A stretch of DNA of 64,000 bases from Pelomonas sp. Root405 (GCF_001425165.1 NZ_LMDU01000002.1:1-64000), one strand, 5' to 3'; counted from the first letter of the stretch, positions 1 through 9,104 are shown. Notes: a model not told the origin generated them from the sequence alone. Program-made: numbers and translations.

Positions 1-72
1 CTCGAGCCTGCGGATGCGGTCACCCAGGGAGTTCAGCTCGAGCCTGCGGATGCGGTCACCCAGGGAGTTCAG
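1..72. repeat. two perfect tandem copies of a 36-bp unit at the window edge
   Basis: Bases 1-36 and 37-72 are identical 36-mers that begin CTCGAGCCTG. The unit is exactly 12 codons long. Read on the minus strand it encodes LNSLGDRIRRLE twice, in the same frame as the upstream truncated prsK but after two stop codons. The copies abut the edge of the window, so the full copy number cannot be seen. It could be a coding minisatellite of a neighbouring gene, a rearrangement product or an assembly-end artefact. Confidence 0.85.
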
Positions 73-135
73 GCAACATCAACAGCGCGTCACCCAGACC
101 GGGAGCGCGCCAACCAGCGCATAGACCGTGTCCGG

Positions 136-1242
136 TTATGCAGGGGCAAGATCAAACATGCCACTGGGGCTCTCCACCAGATTCGCCAAGGCTCGCACCA
201 CTGTCTCTGCAGTGTGCTGTGGCTCCGCGCTGCCCGACAACAGTTGCGTGAAGCGCAGCCACTCTTCGCGGTAGTCGTAGCGATAGCTGAAGAAGTTCTT
301 GCTGATGTAGACGCGCAATCGCGAGCGCATCGAACCGGATGCAACGAGCAAGGCCAGCGCGACCATGGCAACGAAGACCAGGGCGAGGGACAACGCCCGC
401 CCCCAATGCCCCCCCGTGTAGCGCACGTAATAACCGACACCAGCCACGATCAGCAAATAGGCGCCCACTAGCAGCAACGTTGCCGAGTGGAAGACAGCCG
501 CTCGCGACACATGCAACTTGCCCAGCCAGTCGGCATGCCGCCGGGACGCCACGTAGAGCAAGGGCACCGCTGCCGCGTGCACAAGGGAACGCACGCTGAT
601 CGCGTCGCCATCGAAGCGTTGGAACAATGCGGCTTGCGAGCCGATGAACAGGTCGAAGACGAAGATCGCACCCAGGCCCAGGCAGACGGGCTTGGCATTC
701 CAGCGCGTGTCTCCCGTCGCATTGCGCAACATTTGCTCGACAAGAACCAGCCCCAGCACGGCAATCCCAAGCGCGGCAAAGGCGCGGGGCCGAGCCAGCG
801 TCTCCGGCGGCAGACCCTCACCTAGGAAGATCAGCCCGAGCTGGGCCAGAAGCACAAGGGTCGTGATCGGGCGCAACCACCCCAACCCACCGCCACGCCT
901 TGGCTTTGGCAGCAACATCAGCATGAAAGCGAACCACAGGCTGAAGCGCAACAGGTCGAGCGCCGGGGCTGCCCAGGTTGGGAGCTGGTTGGACCAATGC
1001 CTGAAACCGTCTATCAGCCCGACACCTGCCCAGCATGAAGTGGCAATCAGTGCGGCAAGAAAGACAAGGGCCAGCACGCTGACCGGTACGCCACCGCGAA
1101 GCAGCCGTTGCGCGAAGTACAGCGCAAAGAGCCCATAGGCTGCACAGCAGATCAGATTGCCCAGGCCACTCAGCGAAAAGAAGGGAAGAAGCGCTTCGAT
1201 CACGACGCCTGGGGCAGAGTCCAATTCAGCGGCGGTAGACAT
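136..1242 (-). CDS. prsK: PrsK-type PEP-CTERM histidine kinase, C-terminally truncated (likely broken gene)
   Basis: PrsK is the membrane histidine kinase that pairs with the PrsR regulator in XrtA/PEP-CTERM exopolysaccharide loci. The first roughly 300 residues form a series of hydrophobic membrane segments. They are followed by the linker ISKNFFSYRYDYREEWLRF, which is characteristic of this family, and then by LVESPSG. After that the reading frame ends within about six residues (GMFDLAPA, then stop). Family members are usually close to 700 residues, with GAF, HisKA and HATPase domains. This protein has 368 and lacks the whole catalytic half. The expected downstream sequence is not found in bases 1-135, so this is a real truncation or a sequence joint. 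It lies 60 bp downstream of the sugar transferase gene and is probably co-transcribed with it. It cannot act as a kinase as encoded. Confidence 0.75.
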   Translation of the reverse strand: MSTAAELDSAPGVVIEALLPFFSLSGLGNLICCAAYGLFALYFAQRLLRGGVPVSVLALVFLAALIATSCWAGVGLIDGFRHWSNQLPTWAAPALDLLRFSLWFAFMLMLLPKPRRGGGLGWLRPITTLVLLAQLGLIFLGEGLPPETLARPRAFAALGIAVLGLVLVEQMLRNATGDTRWNAKPVCLGLGAIFVFDLFIGSQAALFQRFDGDAISVRSLVHAAAVPLLYVASRRHADWLGKLHVSRAAVFHSATLLLVGAYLLIVAGVGYYVRYTGGHWGRALSLALVFVAMVALALLVASGSMRSRLRVYISKNFFSYRYDYREEWLRFTQLLSGSAEPQHTAETVVRALANLVESPSGMFDLAPA

Positions 1243-1302
1243 GCATCATTCAAGCATGCCCCAGGGCGACAGACATCGGCGCTTACGCCGAGGAAGCTGC
1301 GT

Positions 1303-2685
1303 TCAGCGCGCGCCCTTGCCGGTCAGCACGACGGCCACGGTCTCCAGCATGATCAACAGATCAAGGAAGAGCGAGTGGTTCTTGACGTAGTAGAGGTCGT
1401 ACTGAAGCTTCTCGACCGAATCCTCGATCGTCGAACCGTACTCATAGCGCACCTGGGCCCAACCTGTGACGCCCGGCTTCACGCTGTGGCGCACGGCGTA
1501 ATAGGGAATCTTGGCGACCAACTCATCCACAAAGAACTGGCGCTCCGGGCGCGGGCCGACCATGCTCATTTCGCCCCACAGCACGTTGAAGAGCTGCGGC
1601 AGTTCATCGATACGGACCTTGCGGATGAATCGGCCGACACGTGTCACGCGATCATCGTTCTTGGTCGCCCAGCGCGGCTTGCCATCCTTTTCCGCATCGG
1701 TGCGCATGCTGCGGAACTTGATGACGTTGAACGGCACGCCGTTCAGGCCGACGCGCTCCTGCCGGTAGAGCATCGGACCGCGCGATTCGAAGCGGATGGC
1801 TAGCGCGGTGATCAACATGATCGGCCAGGTCACAGCCAGAATCAGCATCGCAAAGACGATGTCGCAAATCCGCTTCATCGCGGCGCGCAGCATGCCCTGG
1901 CTGAAGCCGTCACCAAAGACCAACCAGCCGGCGTTGACGTGTTTGATGTTGATCTGAGCCAGCGTCTTCTCAAAGTGAGTGGCGATGTCCACCACGCGCA
2001 CACCAGACAACTTGCAGTCCAGCAACTGGCGCAACGGCATGCTGCCGCCGCGGCGTTCGCTCAGCGCGACGACAATCTCGTCCACGTTGTGCTTCAGTGC
2101 GGCTTCGGTCAGATTGGCACCGTCGTTGATGATCTCGGCGCTGGGCACCTCAGGATGGTCCTCATTGGGACCCGCGTAGAAGCCGACGATCTGCGCATGG
2201 GGATCAGAGGCCCGCAAGGTGTTGCCAACGGTTCGCGCTGCGACGCCCGTGCCGAATATAAGGATGCGGCTGCGCAGGCGCGCCTGAGTGCCCGAGTGGG
2301 CGGCGTAGACGCGGTGCACCATCACCGCAGCGACCGCGACCATGGCCACCAGCGTCAGCAGGTCGCGATGGCTGGTGGTCGAAGGCACCAGGCTGAAGAT
2401 CACATAGGCCAGGGGCAAGCCGAACAGCAGACCGAACAGTGCGCGAGCACAGGACTCAGTCACCGAGCGGTTATGGACGTGCTGGTAAAAGCCGGTTGCC
2501 GAGTTGATAACGAACATGCAGCCCGCCAACGACAGGCTGTGCGACGCCGCAAACGGCAGTACGGTCTGGGCAGATTCCCCTTGGCTGAGGACGACGGCGA
2601 TGACGGCGAAAACAATCAGGCCAAGATCGAAGAAAACCTGGAGCAAGGTCTGCTTATGCAGGTAATGGTTGAATATTCGAATCAT
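1303..2685 (-). CDS. PEP-CTERM/XrtA-associated undecaprenyl-phosphate sugar transferase (TIGR03013-like)
   Basis: This is a membrane enzyme that starts exopolysaccharide repeat-unit assembly by moving a sugar-1-phosphate onto undecaprenyl phosphate. The 460-residue protein has about four N-terminal membrane helices. A nucleotide-binding-like segment follows (LIFGTGVAARTVGNTL). The C-terminal bacterial sugar transferase domain starts with another membrane helix and carries PMLYRQERVGLNG, FRSMRTDAEKDGK, VGPRPERQFFVDEL and KPGVTGWAQVRYEYG. Those motifs define the polyisoprenyl-phosphate hexose-1-phosphate transferase family. The placement directly before prsK matches XrtA exopolysaccharide loci. 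A GGGGA sequence lies upstream of the ATG. The sugar specificity cannot be read from the sequence. Confidence 0.88.
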   Translation of the reverse strand: MIRIFNHYLHKQTLLQVFFDLGLIVFAVIAVVLSQGESAQTVLPFAASHSLSLAGCMFVINSATGFYQHVHNRSVTESCARALFGLLFGLPLAYVIFSLVPSTTSHRDLLTLVAMVAVAAVMVHRVYAAHSGTQARLRSRILIFGTGVAARTVGNTLRASDPHAQIVGFYAGPNEDHPEVPSAEIINDGANLTEAALKHNVDEIVVALSERRGGSMPLRQLLDCKLSGVRVVDIATHFEKTLAQINIKHVNAGWLVFGDGFSQGMLRAAMKRICDIVFAMLILAVTWPIMLITALAIRFESRGPMLYRQERVGLNGVPFNVIKFRSMRTDAEKDGKPRWATKNDDRVTRVGRFIRKVRIDELPQLFNVLWGEMSMVGPRPERQFFVDELVAKIPYYAVRHSVKPGVTGWAQVRYEYGSTIEDSVEKLQYDLYYVKNHSLFLDLLIMLETVAVVLTGKGAR

Positions 2686-3264
2686 TTGCTTCCCCGATCT
2701 TTACTACTTGGCATTCTGCGTTCGCAATTCGACCAATGAAACTCGAATCAAGTATCGATATTCACTCGCCGCGCGAAGGCCATCTGTCGCATCACTGCCA
2801 ATGCGGCAACCCAACAGCCGACCACCTCGAAGACCGCCTGGCTGGCTCGGGATGTCCCGGGCTTGACGCCGCAATGGACATGTCCGACCAACCCTTGATC
2901 GCGCCGGCATCATGCCTCCGGCACCCAGGCTTGAAAGCCCCCCGTTTAAAGGGGGCTTGCCCCTTGAATCCGCGTCGTGACGAGGTCGTTCGGCGGTCCG
3001 CCGCAGTGCTAGTTTCAACGACGCGCGGCAGTAGAACCGAAAGCGGGCGACAGCACCATGACAACGTCGCGGCGCCGGCAGCAAAGCGTGCGAAACGCAC
3101 AGGCGATCTACCGAAATTATTGAAACCGATCCACGACCACCCGACCAAGGCGGCACGGAAGATATGCAAATACTCTGGAGCGGCGTCTCTCCGGCAGTAT
3201 TCACGCTCCAGGCTCGACCAATTGAACTAGTAAGCAGTGTTTACCCGCTGCTGCAGTCGCCCCA
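2686..3264. other. gene-free interval upstream of the exopolysaccharide genes
   Basis: About 580 bp separate the sugar transferase start from the terminator of the solute-binding protein gene. Long open frames exist on both strands, but none has a ribosome binding site, recognisable family features or a convincing start. They look like high-GC spurious frames. The interval probably carries the promoter of the minus-strand exopolysaccharide genes. I found no convincing sigma-54 element, although PrsR-type regulators are sigma-54 dependent. A small hairpin is listed separately. Confidence 0.5.
2935..2958. repeat. 8-bp perfect inverted repeat (hairpin) in the intergenic region
   Basis: AAGCCCCC (2935-2942) and GGGGGCTT (2951-2958) are perfect inverted repeats around the loop CGTTTAAA. 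There is no T-tract on either side, so it is not a clear intrinsic terminator. It may be a small dispersed hairpin element or an mRNA leader structure. Confidence 0.55.
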
Positions 3265-3268
3265 AATG

Positions 3269-3323
3269 AAAAGCCCGCACACGGCGGGCCTTGGCAACAA
3301 AGAACGCCCGCGCAGGGCGGGCG
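3269..3323 (-). terminator. double intrinsic terminator after the solute-binding protein gene
   Basis: Two GC-rich hairpins follow the minus-strand gene. The first to be transcribed pairs 3317-3323 with 3305-3311 and is followed by TTCTTTGTT. The second pairs 3284-3289 with 3273-3278 and is followed by TTTTCATTT. Tandem terminators suit a highly expressed binding-protein gene. Confidence 0.75.
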
Positions 3324-3339
3324 TGCGTAACGCAGACGG

Positions 3340-4482
3340 TCAGCGAACGACAGCCAGTTGCTCGCGGGCGCCGCCCTTGTAGGTGTAGAGCGTCAGCGCA
3401 CCGTTCTTGATGTCGCCCTTTTCGTCGAAAGCGATCGTTCCAGTCACGCCCTTGTAGCCCGTGGTCTTGGCCAGCACGGGCAGGTACTTGGCCGGATCGG
3501 CTGAGCCGGCCTTGGCCATCGCTGCCACCATCACATTGACGGCGTCGTAGACGTAAGGGGCATAAATCTGCACGTCGACATTGAACTTGGACTTGAACTT
3601 GGCCTTGAAGTCGTCCATCGACTTCTTGGCTTCGCCCTCGACGCCACCGGCTTCGGCGCACACGACCTGGCCATCGCCCATGGTGCCGGCGGCCAGCTTG
3701 GGCAGTTCGCCGGAGCAGATGCCGTCGCCGCCCATGAACTTCGCTTCGATGCCCAGTTGCTTCATCTGGCGCAGCATCGGGCCGGCCACGGCGTCCATGC
3801 CACCGAAGAAGACGACGTCGGGCTTCTTGCCCTTCAGGGAGGTCAGGATGGCGGTGAAGTCCGTTGCCTTGTCATTCGTGAACTCACGGCCGACGACCTT
3901 GCCGCCCGCACCCTTGACACCCTTTTCGAACTCGTCAGCGACGCCCTGGCCGTAGGCCGTGCGGTCATCGATGACGGCGATCGACTTGCCCTTCAAGTCC
4001 TTGGCAGCGTAGCGGCCCAGCGTGCCGCCCAGGTGCACGTCGTCAGCGACGACGCGGAAGGTGGTCTTGTAGCCGTTGCGCGTGAACTTGGGGTTCGTGG
4101 CTGAAGGCGAAATCTGGGGAACGCCCGCGTCGCTGTAGACCTTCGAAGCCGGGATGGAGGTGCCCGAGTTCAAGTGACCCACGACACCATTGACCTTTGA
4201 GTCAACCAGCTTCTGCGCGGCGGCCGTGCCCTGCTTCGGATCGCCAGCGTCGTCTTCGGCCAGCAACTCGAACTTGGCCTTCTTGCCACCGATCATGACG
4301 CCCTTGGCGTTCAGCTCTTCGATAGCCAGGCGCGCACCCAATTCGTTGTCTTTGCCCAGGTGGGCAATGGCACCGCTGGTCGGCGCCACGTGACCGATCT
4401 TCACGACCAGGTCCTGCGACATTGCAGCGCCGCTGAGGAGTGCTGCCACTGCGCCCACGACGATATTCAGCTTGATTTGCAT
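3340..4482 (-). CDS. branched-chain amino acid ABC transporter substrate-binding protein (LivJ/LivK family)
   Basis: This is a periplasmic type-I solute-binding protein that delivers leucine, isoleucine, valine or a related compound to a LivHMGF-type importer. The 380-residue product begins with a Sec signal peptide ending near AAMSQ. It continues with VKIGHVAPTSGAIAHLGKD, NELGARLAIEELNAKG and GVVGHLNSGTSIPASKVY, which are hallmarks of the LivK fold. No permease or ATPase gene is adjacent, so the gene is a stand-alone binding-protein unit, as is common in Burkholderiales. It has its own double terminator. Upstream, 4527-4548 contains two overlapping small palindromes (GTTGA-TTTT-TCAAC and TTCAA-CTAA-TTGAA) that may be operator sites. 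The ligand is inferred from the family only. Confidence 0.92.
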   Translation of the reverse strand: MQIKLNIVVGAVAALLSGAAMSQDLVVKIGHVAPTSGAIAHLGKDNELGARLAIEELNAKGVMIGGKKAKFELLAEDDAGDPKQGTAAAQKLVDSKVNGVVGHLNSGTSIPASKVYSDAGVPQISPSATNPKFTRNGYKTTFRVVADDVHLGGTLGRYAAKDLKGKSIAVIDDRTAYGQGVADEFEKGVKGAGGKVVGREFTNDKATDFTAILTSLKGKKPDVVFFGGMDAVAGPMLRQMKQLGIEAKFMGGDGICSGELPKLAAGTMGDGQVVCAEAGGVEGEAKKSMDDFKAKFKSKFNVDVQIYAPYVYDAVNVMVAAMAKAGSADPAKYLPVLAKTTGYKGVTGTIAFDEKGDIKNGALTLYTYKGGAREQLAVVR

Positions 4483-4599
4483 GGATCAACTCCAGTTTGA
4501 AAGAGAGAGGAACAAACAGAGAACTGTTGATTTTTCAACTAATTGAACATACCCCAAATCCAGGGGGCACTCATTCGGGAAAGCGTGGACGCAGCGTTG

Positions 4600-5022
4600 T
4601 CAACCCGCCGCTGAAAAGTGGTCCAGCTTGGCACCCGACTGCTGGTAGACGCGATAACGCGCACGCCCCGCTTGAACGCGCGCCGGGTCGGTTCCGATGA
4701 CCTCCAATACGCGTTCGAAACCCAGCGCGTCGCCCGGCATCTCGTCGCCCAAGTTCAGAAGCAGACCGCGGTGCGGCAAAAGGGCCGCGTCTTCAACCAG
4801 CAGCACTTCGCCCGGCGCGGGTGTTGTCGCCCCGTCCCAACGACGGTGGGGGAGGAAGTCGGTTGCGTCAAAGCTCCACAGCAGCTCGTCCAGACGCGCG
4901 GCCAAAGGCGCTGGCGCACAGACGCCGACCGGCTTGCCCGACGCAAGGGCGCGGCGGATCAAACGGCAGGCGTACTGAAGTGGCTCGGCCGCGTCGCTGT
5001 AAAAGCTGACCTGGACGGCCAC
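4600..5022 (-). CDS. holC: DNA polymerase III chi subunit
   Basis: HolC joins the clamp-loader complex (through HolD/psi) to single-stranded DNA-binding protein at the replication fork. The 140-residue product begins MAVQVSFYSDAAEPLQYACR and includes LIRRALASGKPVGV and ATDFLPHRRW, which match the HolC family, and the length is normal. Its start lies directly at the pepA stop codon (position 5022). The pepA-holC order is widespread in proteobacteria and supports the call. The two genes are probably one transcript. Confidence 0.9.
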   Translation of the reverse strand: MAVQVSFYSDAAEPLQYACRLIRRALASGKPVGVCAPAPLAARLDELLWSFDATDFLPHRRWDGATTPAPGEVLLVEDAALLPHRGLLLNLGDEMPGDALGFERVLEVIGTDPARVQAGRARYRVYQQSGAKLDHFSAAG

Positions 5023-6485
5023 TACTTCGCCTGGCTCAGCACGAAATGAGTCAGCAGACCCACCGGCCGGCCTGTCGCGCCCTTGGCGGCGCCACCCTTC
5101 CAGGCCGTGCCTGCGATGTCGAGATGGCCCCAGCGATATTTGCCGGCAAACCGCTGCAGGAACTTGGCCGCCGTGATCGAGCCGCCGGCGCGCCCGGCGA
5201 TGTTGGGGACGTCGGCAAAGTTGCTCTTCAGGCCGTCGGCGTACTCATCGTCCAGCGGCATGCGCCAGCAGGGGTCGAGGACGGCGTCGCCCGCAGCCGT
5301 CAGCGCGGCGGCCAGTTCGTCGTCGCTTGCATACATGCCGCTGCGCACCCCGCCCAGCGCGATGACGCAAGCGCCGGTCAGCGTGGCGACGTCAACAACG
5401 ACCGCCGGCTTGAAGCGCTCCGCATAGGTCAGCGCATCACAAAGGATCAGCCGACCTTCGGCGTCAGTGTTCAGGATCTCGATGGTCTGGCCCGACATCG
5501 ACGTGACGACGTCGCCCGGCTTGATGGCACGGCCGCTGGGCATGTTCTCGCAAGCGGCCACGATCATCACCAGATTGAGCTTGGGCTTGAGTTCGGCCAC
5601 CGCCCGCAGCGTGCCGATGACGCTGGCAGCGCCGCCCATGTCGAACTTCATCTCGTCCATCTCGGCGCCGGGCTTCAACGAGATGCCGCCGGTGTCGAAG
5701 GTGATGCCCTTGCCGACCAGCACGACCGGCGCCACCGTCTTGGCCGCGCCTTCGTAACGGGCGACGATGAAACGCAGCGGCTCGTCAGACCCTTGCGCCA
5801 CGGCCAGGAAGCTGCCCATACCCAGCTTCTCGACGGCCTTGCGGTCCAGCACCTCGACCTTGAGGCCATGCGTCTTGCCAAGGCCCTGCACCACCTCGCC
5901 CAGATAGGTCGGTGTCGCATAGTTGCCCGGGAGGTTCGCGCACTCACGCGCCAGCTCGACGCCGGCAGCAATGGCCTGGCCGCGTGCCAGCCCCGTCTTG
6001 ACCGCCTTGGCGTCAGCCTTGCTCACCGCCAGGACAAGCTTTGCTAGCTTGGAGGCTGGCGCCGCGCTCGGCTTGGTATGACGGTAGAGATAGATAGCTT
6101 CGGACCCGGCAAGCGCCGTCTGCTCAGCCAGCGACTCGGCCATGCCCGCGTCGAACCCCACAAACGCCACAGCCGCGCTGACAACGCCGCGCGATTTGAT
6201 CTGCGCCAGGGCCGCAGCCAGGGCAGCGCGCCCGGCGGCCAGCGATGTCTTGCCACTCGCTGCCAGCACGAGACGCGGCGCCTTGACACCGTCCGCCTGC
6301 GTCAACGTCAGCACCTGCCCGGCCTTGAGCGCGAAGTCGCCGAGCTTGATCGCTGCCTGCGCATGCCTGGCCACCACTGCATCCAGACCGGGCGCCAGCA
6401 ACTCGCCGCCGAGCACGACAACGAGGGCGTCAGCGGCGATTCCCGCGAGCGCATCCAGCTCAGCGGTTTGAATCTTGAAGTCCAT
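5022..6485 (-). CDS. pepA: leucyl aminopeptidase (M17 family)
   Basis: PepA is a cytosolic two-metal aminopeptidase that removes N-terminal residues. In enterobacteria it also binds DNA in Xer recombination and carAB control. The 487-residue product carries the metal-binding segment VGKGITFDTGG (about residues 257-267) and the family signature NTDAEGRL (about 339-346). A catalytic-region sequence, ENMPSGRAIKPGD, lies between them. The N-terminal domain is of normal length. The start is 29 bp from the divergent lptF start, the same divergent arrangement seen in Escherichia coli. holC follows with no gap. Confidence 0.96.
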   Translation of the reverse strand: MDFKIQTAELDALAGIAADALVVVLGGELLAPGLDAVVARHAQAAIKLGDFALKAGQVLTLTQADGVKAPRLVLAASGKTSLAAGRAALAAALAQIKSRGVVSAAVAFVGFDAGMAESLAEQTALAGSEAIYLYRHTKPSAAPASKLAKLVLAVSKADAKAVKTGLARGQAIAAGVELARECANLPGNYATPTYLGEVVQGLGKTHGLKVEVLDRKAVEKLGMGSFLAVAQGSDEPLRFIVARYEGAAKTVAPVVLVGKGITFDTGGISLKPGAEMDEMKFDMGGAASVIGTLRAVAELKPKLNLVMIVAACENMPSGRAIKPGDVVTSMSGQTIEILNTDAEGRLILCDALTYAERFKPAVVVDVATLTGACVIALGGVRSGMYASDDELAAALTAAGDAVLDPCWRMPLDDEYADGLKSNFADVPNIAGRAGGSITAAKFLQRFAGKYRWGHLDIAGTAWKGGAAKGATGRPVGLLTHFVLSQAK

Positions 6486-6514
6486 AATGACCAGAAGTAG
6501 ATTGAAGTAATTTC

Positions 6515-7612
6515 ATGTTATTCGATTCATCGACGCGCTCAGAGCTGGCCAAGAGCTTCGGCGTCACCCTGGTGGTCATCCTGACCATCATGCTCACGTC
6601 GACCTTGATCCGCACGCTCGGCCAGGCCGCTGGCGGCAATGTCGCGCCGCAGGACGTCGTGCTGCTGATGGGCTACGCGACCATCGCCCATCTCGCGACG
6701 ATGCTCATCCTGTCCCTCTTCATCGCCGTCGTCCTCACGCTGGGCCGCATCTACCGCGAGTCGGAGATGACGATCTGGTTCGCCAGCGGCATTCCGCTGT
6801 CGCGTTTCGTGCGGCCGGTGCTGCACATGGCCTGGCCGATCCTGCTGGCGGTCATCGTGCTCGAACTGGTCGTCTGGCCCTGGGGCAACCAGAACAGCAC
6901 GGAACTCAAGGAGCGCTACCAAAAGCGCAGCGACCTGTCACGCGTCGCCCCAGGGCAGTTCCAGACCTCGCGCGACGGCAGCCGCGTCTTCTTCATCGAG
7001 CGCGACGGCGACGACGCCGCGACCGGCCGCAACGTCTTCATCCTGGCCAGCAAGAACGAGCGTGAATCGGTGACGACATCGGCCCGCGGCCGGCTGGAGA
7101 TGGAGGGCGATGACCGCCTCCTCGTCCTCGACCATGGCCAGCGCAATGAGACCCAGCTCAAGACCGGCGAGAAAAGCCTCGCTCGCTTCGAGCAGTACAA
7201 GGTCATGACCGACACCCAGGTGCTGGCCAACGCCAACCAGTTGCCCCCCAAGGCCATGGCGACGCTCGACCTGCTGCGGGCGCCAACCGCCAAGAACCAG
7301 GGCGAACTGGCATGGCGCCTGGGCATGATCCTGGGGGCCATCAACATGGCCTTGCTGGGCGTGGGCCTGGCCGCCTCCAACCCGCGCCGGGCCAGCAACT
7401 GGAACCTGCTGTTCGCGCTGCTGGCCTTCATCGTCTATTTCAACCTCATCAACCTGTCGCAGTCCTGGGTTGGCAACGGCCGCGCAGGCCTGCCACAGGC
7501 GCTCGCCGCCGTGCATGGCAGCGCCTTCTGCCTGGCGCTCGCCGTCATCTGGATAAGGGACAACGGCAACCGCTTCTGCCTGCGCCGCCGCATGAAGGTG
7601 GCTGCCGCATGA
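6515..7612 (+). CDS. lptF: LPS export permease LptF
   Basis: LptF is one of the two inner-membrane permeases of the LptB2FGC transporter that extracts lipopolysaccharide and passes it to the periplasmic bridge. The 365-residue product shows the family plan. There are three membrane helices at the N-terminus (residues 10-125). A periplasmic beta-jellyroll domain follows (about 130-265). Three more helices lie at about 270-350. Landmarks are YRESEMTIWFASGIP and the polar motif LKERYQKRSDLSRVAPGQF. The stop overlaps the lptG start (ATGA). A possible -10 (TAGATT) sits 11 bases before the ATG in the short divergent gap. Confidence 0.95.
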   Translation: MLFDSSTRSELAKSFGVTLVVILTIMLTSTLIRTLGQAAGGNVAPQDVVLLMGYATIAHLATMLILSLFIAVVLTLGRIYRESEMTIWFASGIPLSRFVRPVLHMAWPILLAVIVLELVVWPWGNQNSTELKERYQKRSDLSRVAPGQFQTSRDGSRVFFIERDGDDAATGRNVFILASKNERESVTTSARGRLEMEGDDRLLVLDHGQRNETQLKTGEKSLARFEQYKVMTDTQVLANANQLPPKAMATLDLLRAPTAKNQGELAWRLGMILGAINMALLGVGLAASNPRRASNWNLLFALLAFIVYFNLINLSQSWVGNGRAGLPQALAAVHGSAFCLALAVIWIRDNGNRFCLRRRMKVAAA

Positions 7613-8736
7613 GGACCGTTCGCCGCCTGCTCTACAAGGACATCATCGGCTCGGTCGTGCTGGTCGCGCTGGCCTTCCTGTCGCTCTTCTTCTTCATCGA
7701 TTTCGTTGACGAGCTCGACCGCATGACCCGCATCGGCGTGGGCGGCGGCAAGGCCGCATTGCTCGCCGCGATGGAGCTGCCACGGCATTTCTACGAACTC
7801 TTTCCCATTGCCGTGCTGATCGGCGCCATCGTCGCGCTGGCACGCCTGGCACAGAGCAGCGAGTTCACCATCCTGCGCACCGGCGGCCTCGGCCCTGCGC
7901 GCGCGCTCGCATTGCTGGCCGGACTGGCCACCGTGTTCGCGGCGCTGACCTTCGTCATCGGCGATTACGTCGCGCCGCATTTCGACCGCCAGGGCGAAGA
8001 CCTGCGCGCCGGCTTCAGCCGCGGCGCCGCGCAGACCAAGCGCGGCGTCTGGCTCAAGGACCACCAGAAGGTCGACGGCCAGGACCGCAGCTATTCGATC
8101 AATGTCGGGCGCGTCGGCAGCAGCGGCGCGCTGGAAGACGTGCGCATCTTCGAGTTCGATGCCCAGGGCCGGCTGATGTCGCGCACCGAGGCCGACAAGG
8201 TCGATGTCGATGGCCAAGGGCTCTGGCGCCTGCAGACGGTCAGGCGCAGCATCTGGAATCCCGGCACATCTGCCGCCGCCAGCCCCGTCGGCGATGTCGT
8301 CATCAGCGAGCAATCGATGGACAAGCTGGATTGGCAAAGCTCCTTGCACGCCGGCGTCATCGCTGCGGCCGTGTTGCCTGCCAAGACCATGTCCACGCTG
8401 GAGCTCTACCGCTACACCGAACACCTGTCGGCCCAGGAGCAGTCGGCGCAGGCCCACAACATCCAGTTCTGGCGCAAGGCCTTCTATCCCTTCGCCTGCT
8501 TCGTCATGGTGGCGCTGGCCCTGCCCTTCGCCTATCTCCACGGCCGCTCGGGCGGCATCAGCATCAAGGTCTTCGGCGGCATCATGCTGGGCATCAGCTT
8601 CGTGCTGCTGAACAACGTGGCCGGGCATCTTGGCTTGCTGAAGAACTGGACGCCCTGGGCGGTGGCGGCGACGCCGAGCCTGATCTATTTCGGACTGTCG
8701 ATGGCGGCATTTACCTGGCTGGTGAAGTACAGATGA
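7609..8736 (+). CDS. lptG: LPS export permease LptG
   Basis: LptG is the partner permease of LptF. The start is the ATG at 7609 that overlaps the lptF stop, because the product then begins MRTVRRLLYKDIIGSVV like the family. Longer in-frame extensions would run inside lptF. The 375-residue protein has N-terminal helices with FFIDFVDELDRM, then SSEFTILRTGGLGP, a periplasmic domain and C-terminal helices (HGRSGGISIKVFGGIMLGI). The stop overlaps the cbiX-like start (ATGA), so the four-gene run is translationally coupled. Confidence 0.95.
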   Translation: MRTVRRLLYKDIIGSVVLVALAFLSLFFFIDFVDELDRMTRIGVGGGKAALLAAMELPRHFYELFPIAVLIGAIVALARLAQSSEFTILRTGGLGPARALALLAGLATVFAALTFVIGDYVAPHFDRQGEDLRAGFSRGAAQTKRGVWLKDHQKVDGQDRSYSINVGRVGSSGALEDVRIFEFDAQGRLMSRTEADKVDVDGQGLWRLQTVRRSIWNPGTSAAASPVGDVVISEQSMDKLDWQSSLHAGVIAAAVLPAKTMSTLELYRYTEHLSAQEQSAQAHNIQFWRKAFYPFACFVMVALALPFAYLHGRSGGISIKVFGGIMLGISFVLLNNVAGHLGLLKNWTPWAVAATPSLIYFGLSMAAFTWLVKYR

Positions 8737-9104
8737 CTGAAGGCCTGCTCTTGTTCGCTCACGGCGCCCGCGACCCGGCCTGGGCGCGCCCTTTCGAGAT
8801 CGTCGCCGAACGACTGCGCACGGCGCGGCCCGGCACGCCGCTCGTGTTGGCCTACCTCGAAATCATGGCGCCCGACATGGCGGGCGCCGCTGAGCAACTC
8901 GTGGCGGCCGGCTGCACGCGTGTACATGTGCTGCCCCTGTTTCTCGGCACCGGCGGCCATGTGCGGCGTGACGTGCCGCCGTTGCTGGAGAGCCTGCGCG
9001 AGCGCCATGGCGACGCCGTCGAATGGCGGCTGCATGCGCCGCTGGGCGAGCAGGAGGCTGTGCTCAACGCCATCAGCCTCGCCTGCCTCGGCGTCCTCGA
9101 ATGA
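8733..9104 (+). CDS. cbiX: CbiX-type sirohydrochlorin chelatase, short form
   Basis: Small CbiX proteins insert cobalt or iron into sirohydrochlorin. The 123-residue product begins MTEGLLLFAHGARDPAWARP, with the active-site histidine in FAHGARD. It continues with LAYLEIMAPDM and VHVLPLFLGTGGHVRRDVP, whose second histidine completes the metal site. The length fits the single-domain CbiXS class. It overlaps lptG upstream and the CysB-type regulator downstream by 4 bases each. Linkage to a sulfur regulator suggests siroheme synthesis for sulfite reduction rather than cobalamin; this is inference. Confidence 0.85.
   Translation: MTEGLLLFAHGARDPAWARPFEIVAERLRTARPGTPLVLAYLEIMAPDMAGAAEQLVAAGCTRVHVLPLFLGTGGHVRRDVPPLLESLRERHGDAVEWRLHAPLGEQEAVLNAISLACLGVLE

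Noticed and set aside
2686-2900. Sigma-54 promoter (GG-N10-GC) upstream of the PEP-CTERM sugar transferase
   Set aside because: TTGGCA-like sequences occur on the minus strand, but none has the GC at the correct 10-base spacing.
2704-3204. Long minus-strand open frame in the gap upstream of the sugar transferase
   Set aside because: No ribosome binding site, no family features, arginine/proline-rich composition typical of a spurious frame in GC-rich DNA, and an equally long frame on the other strand.
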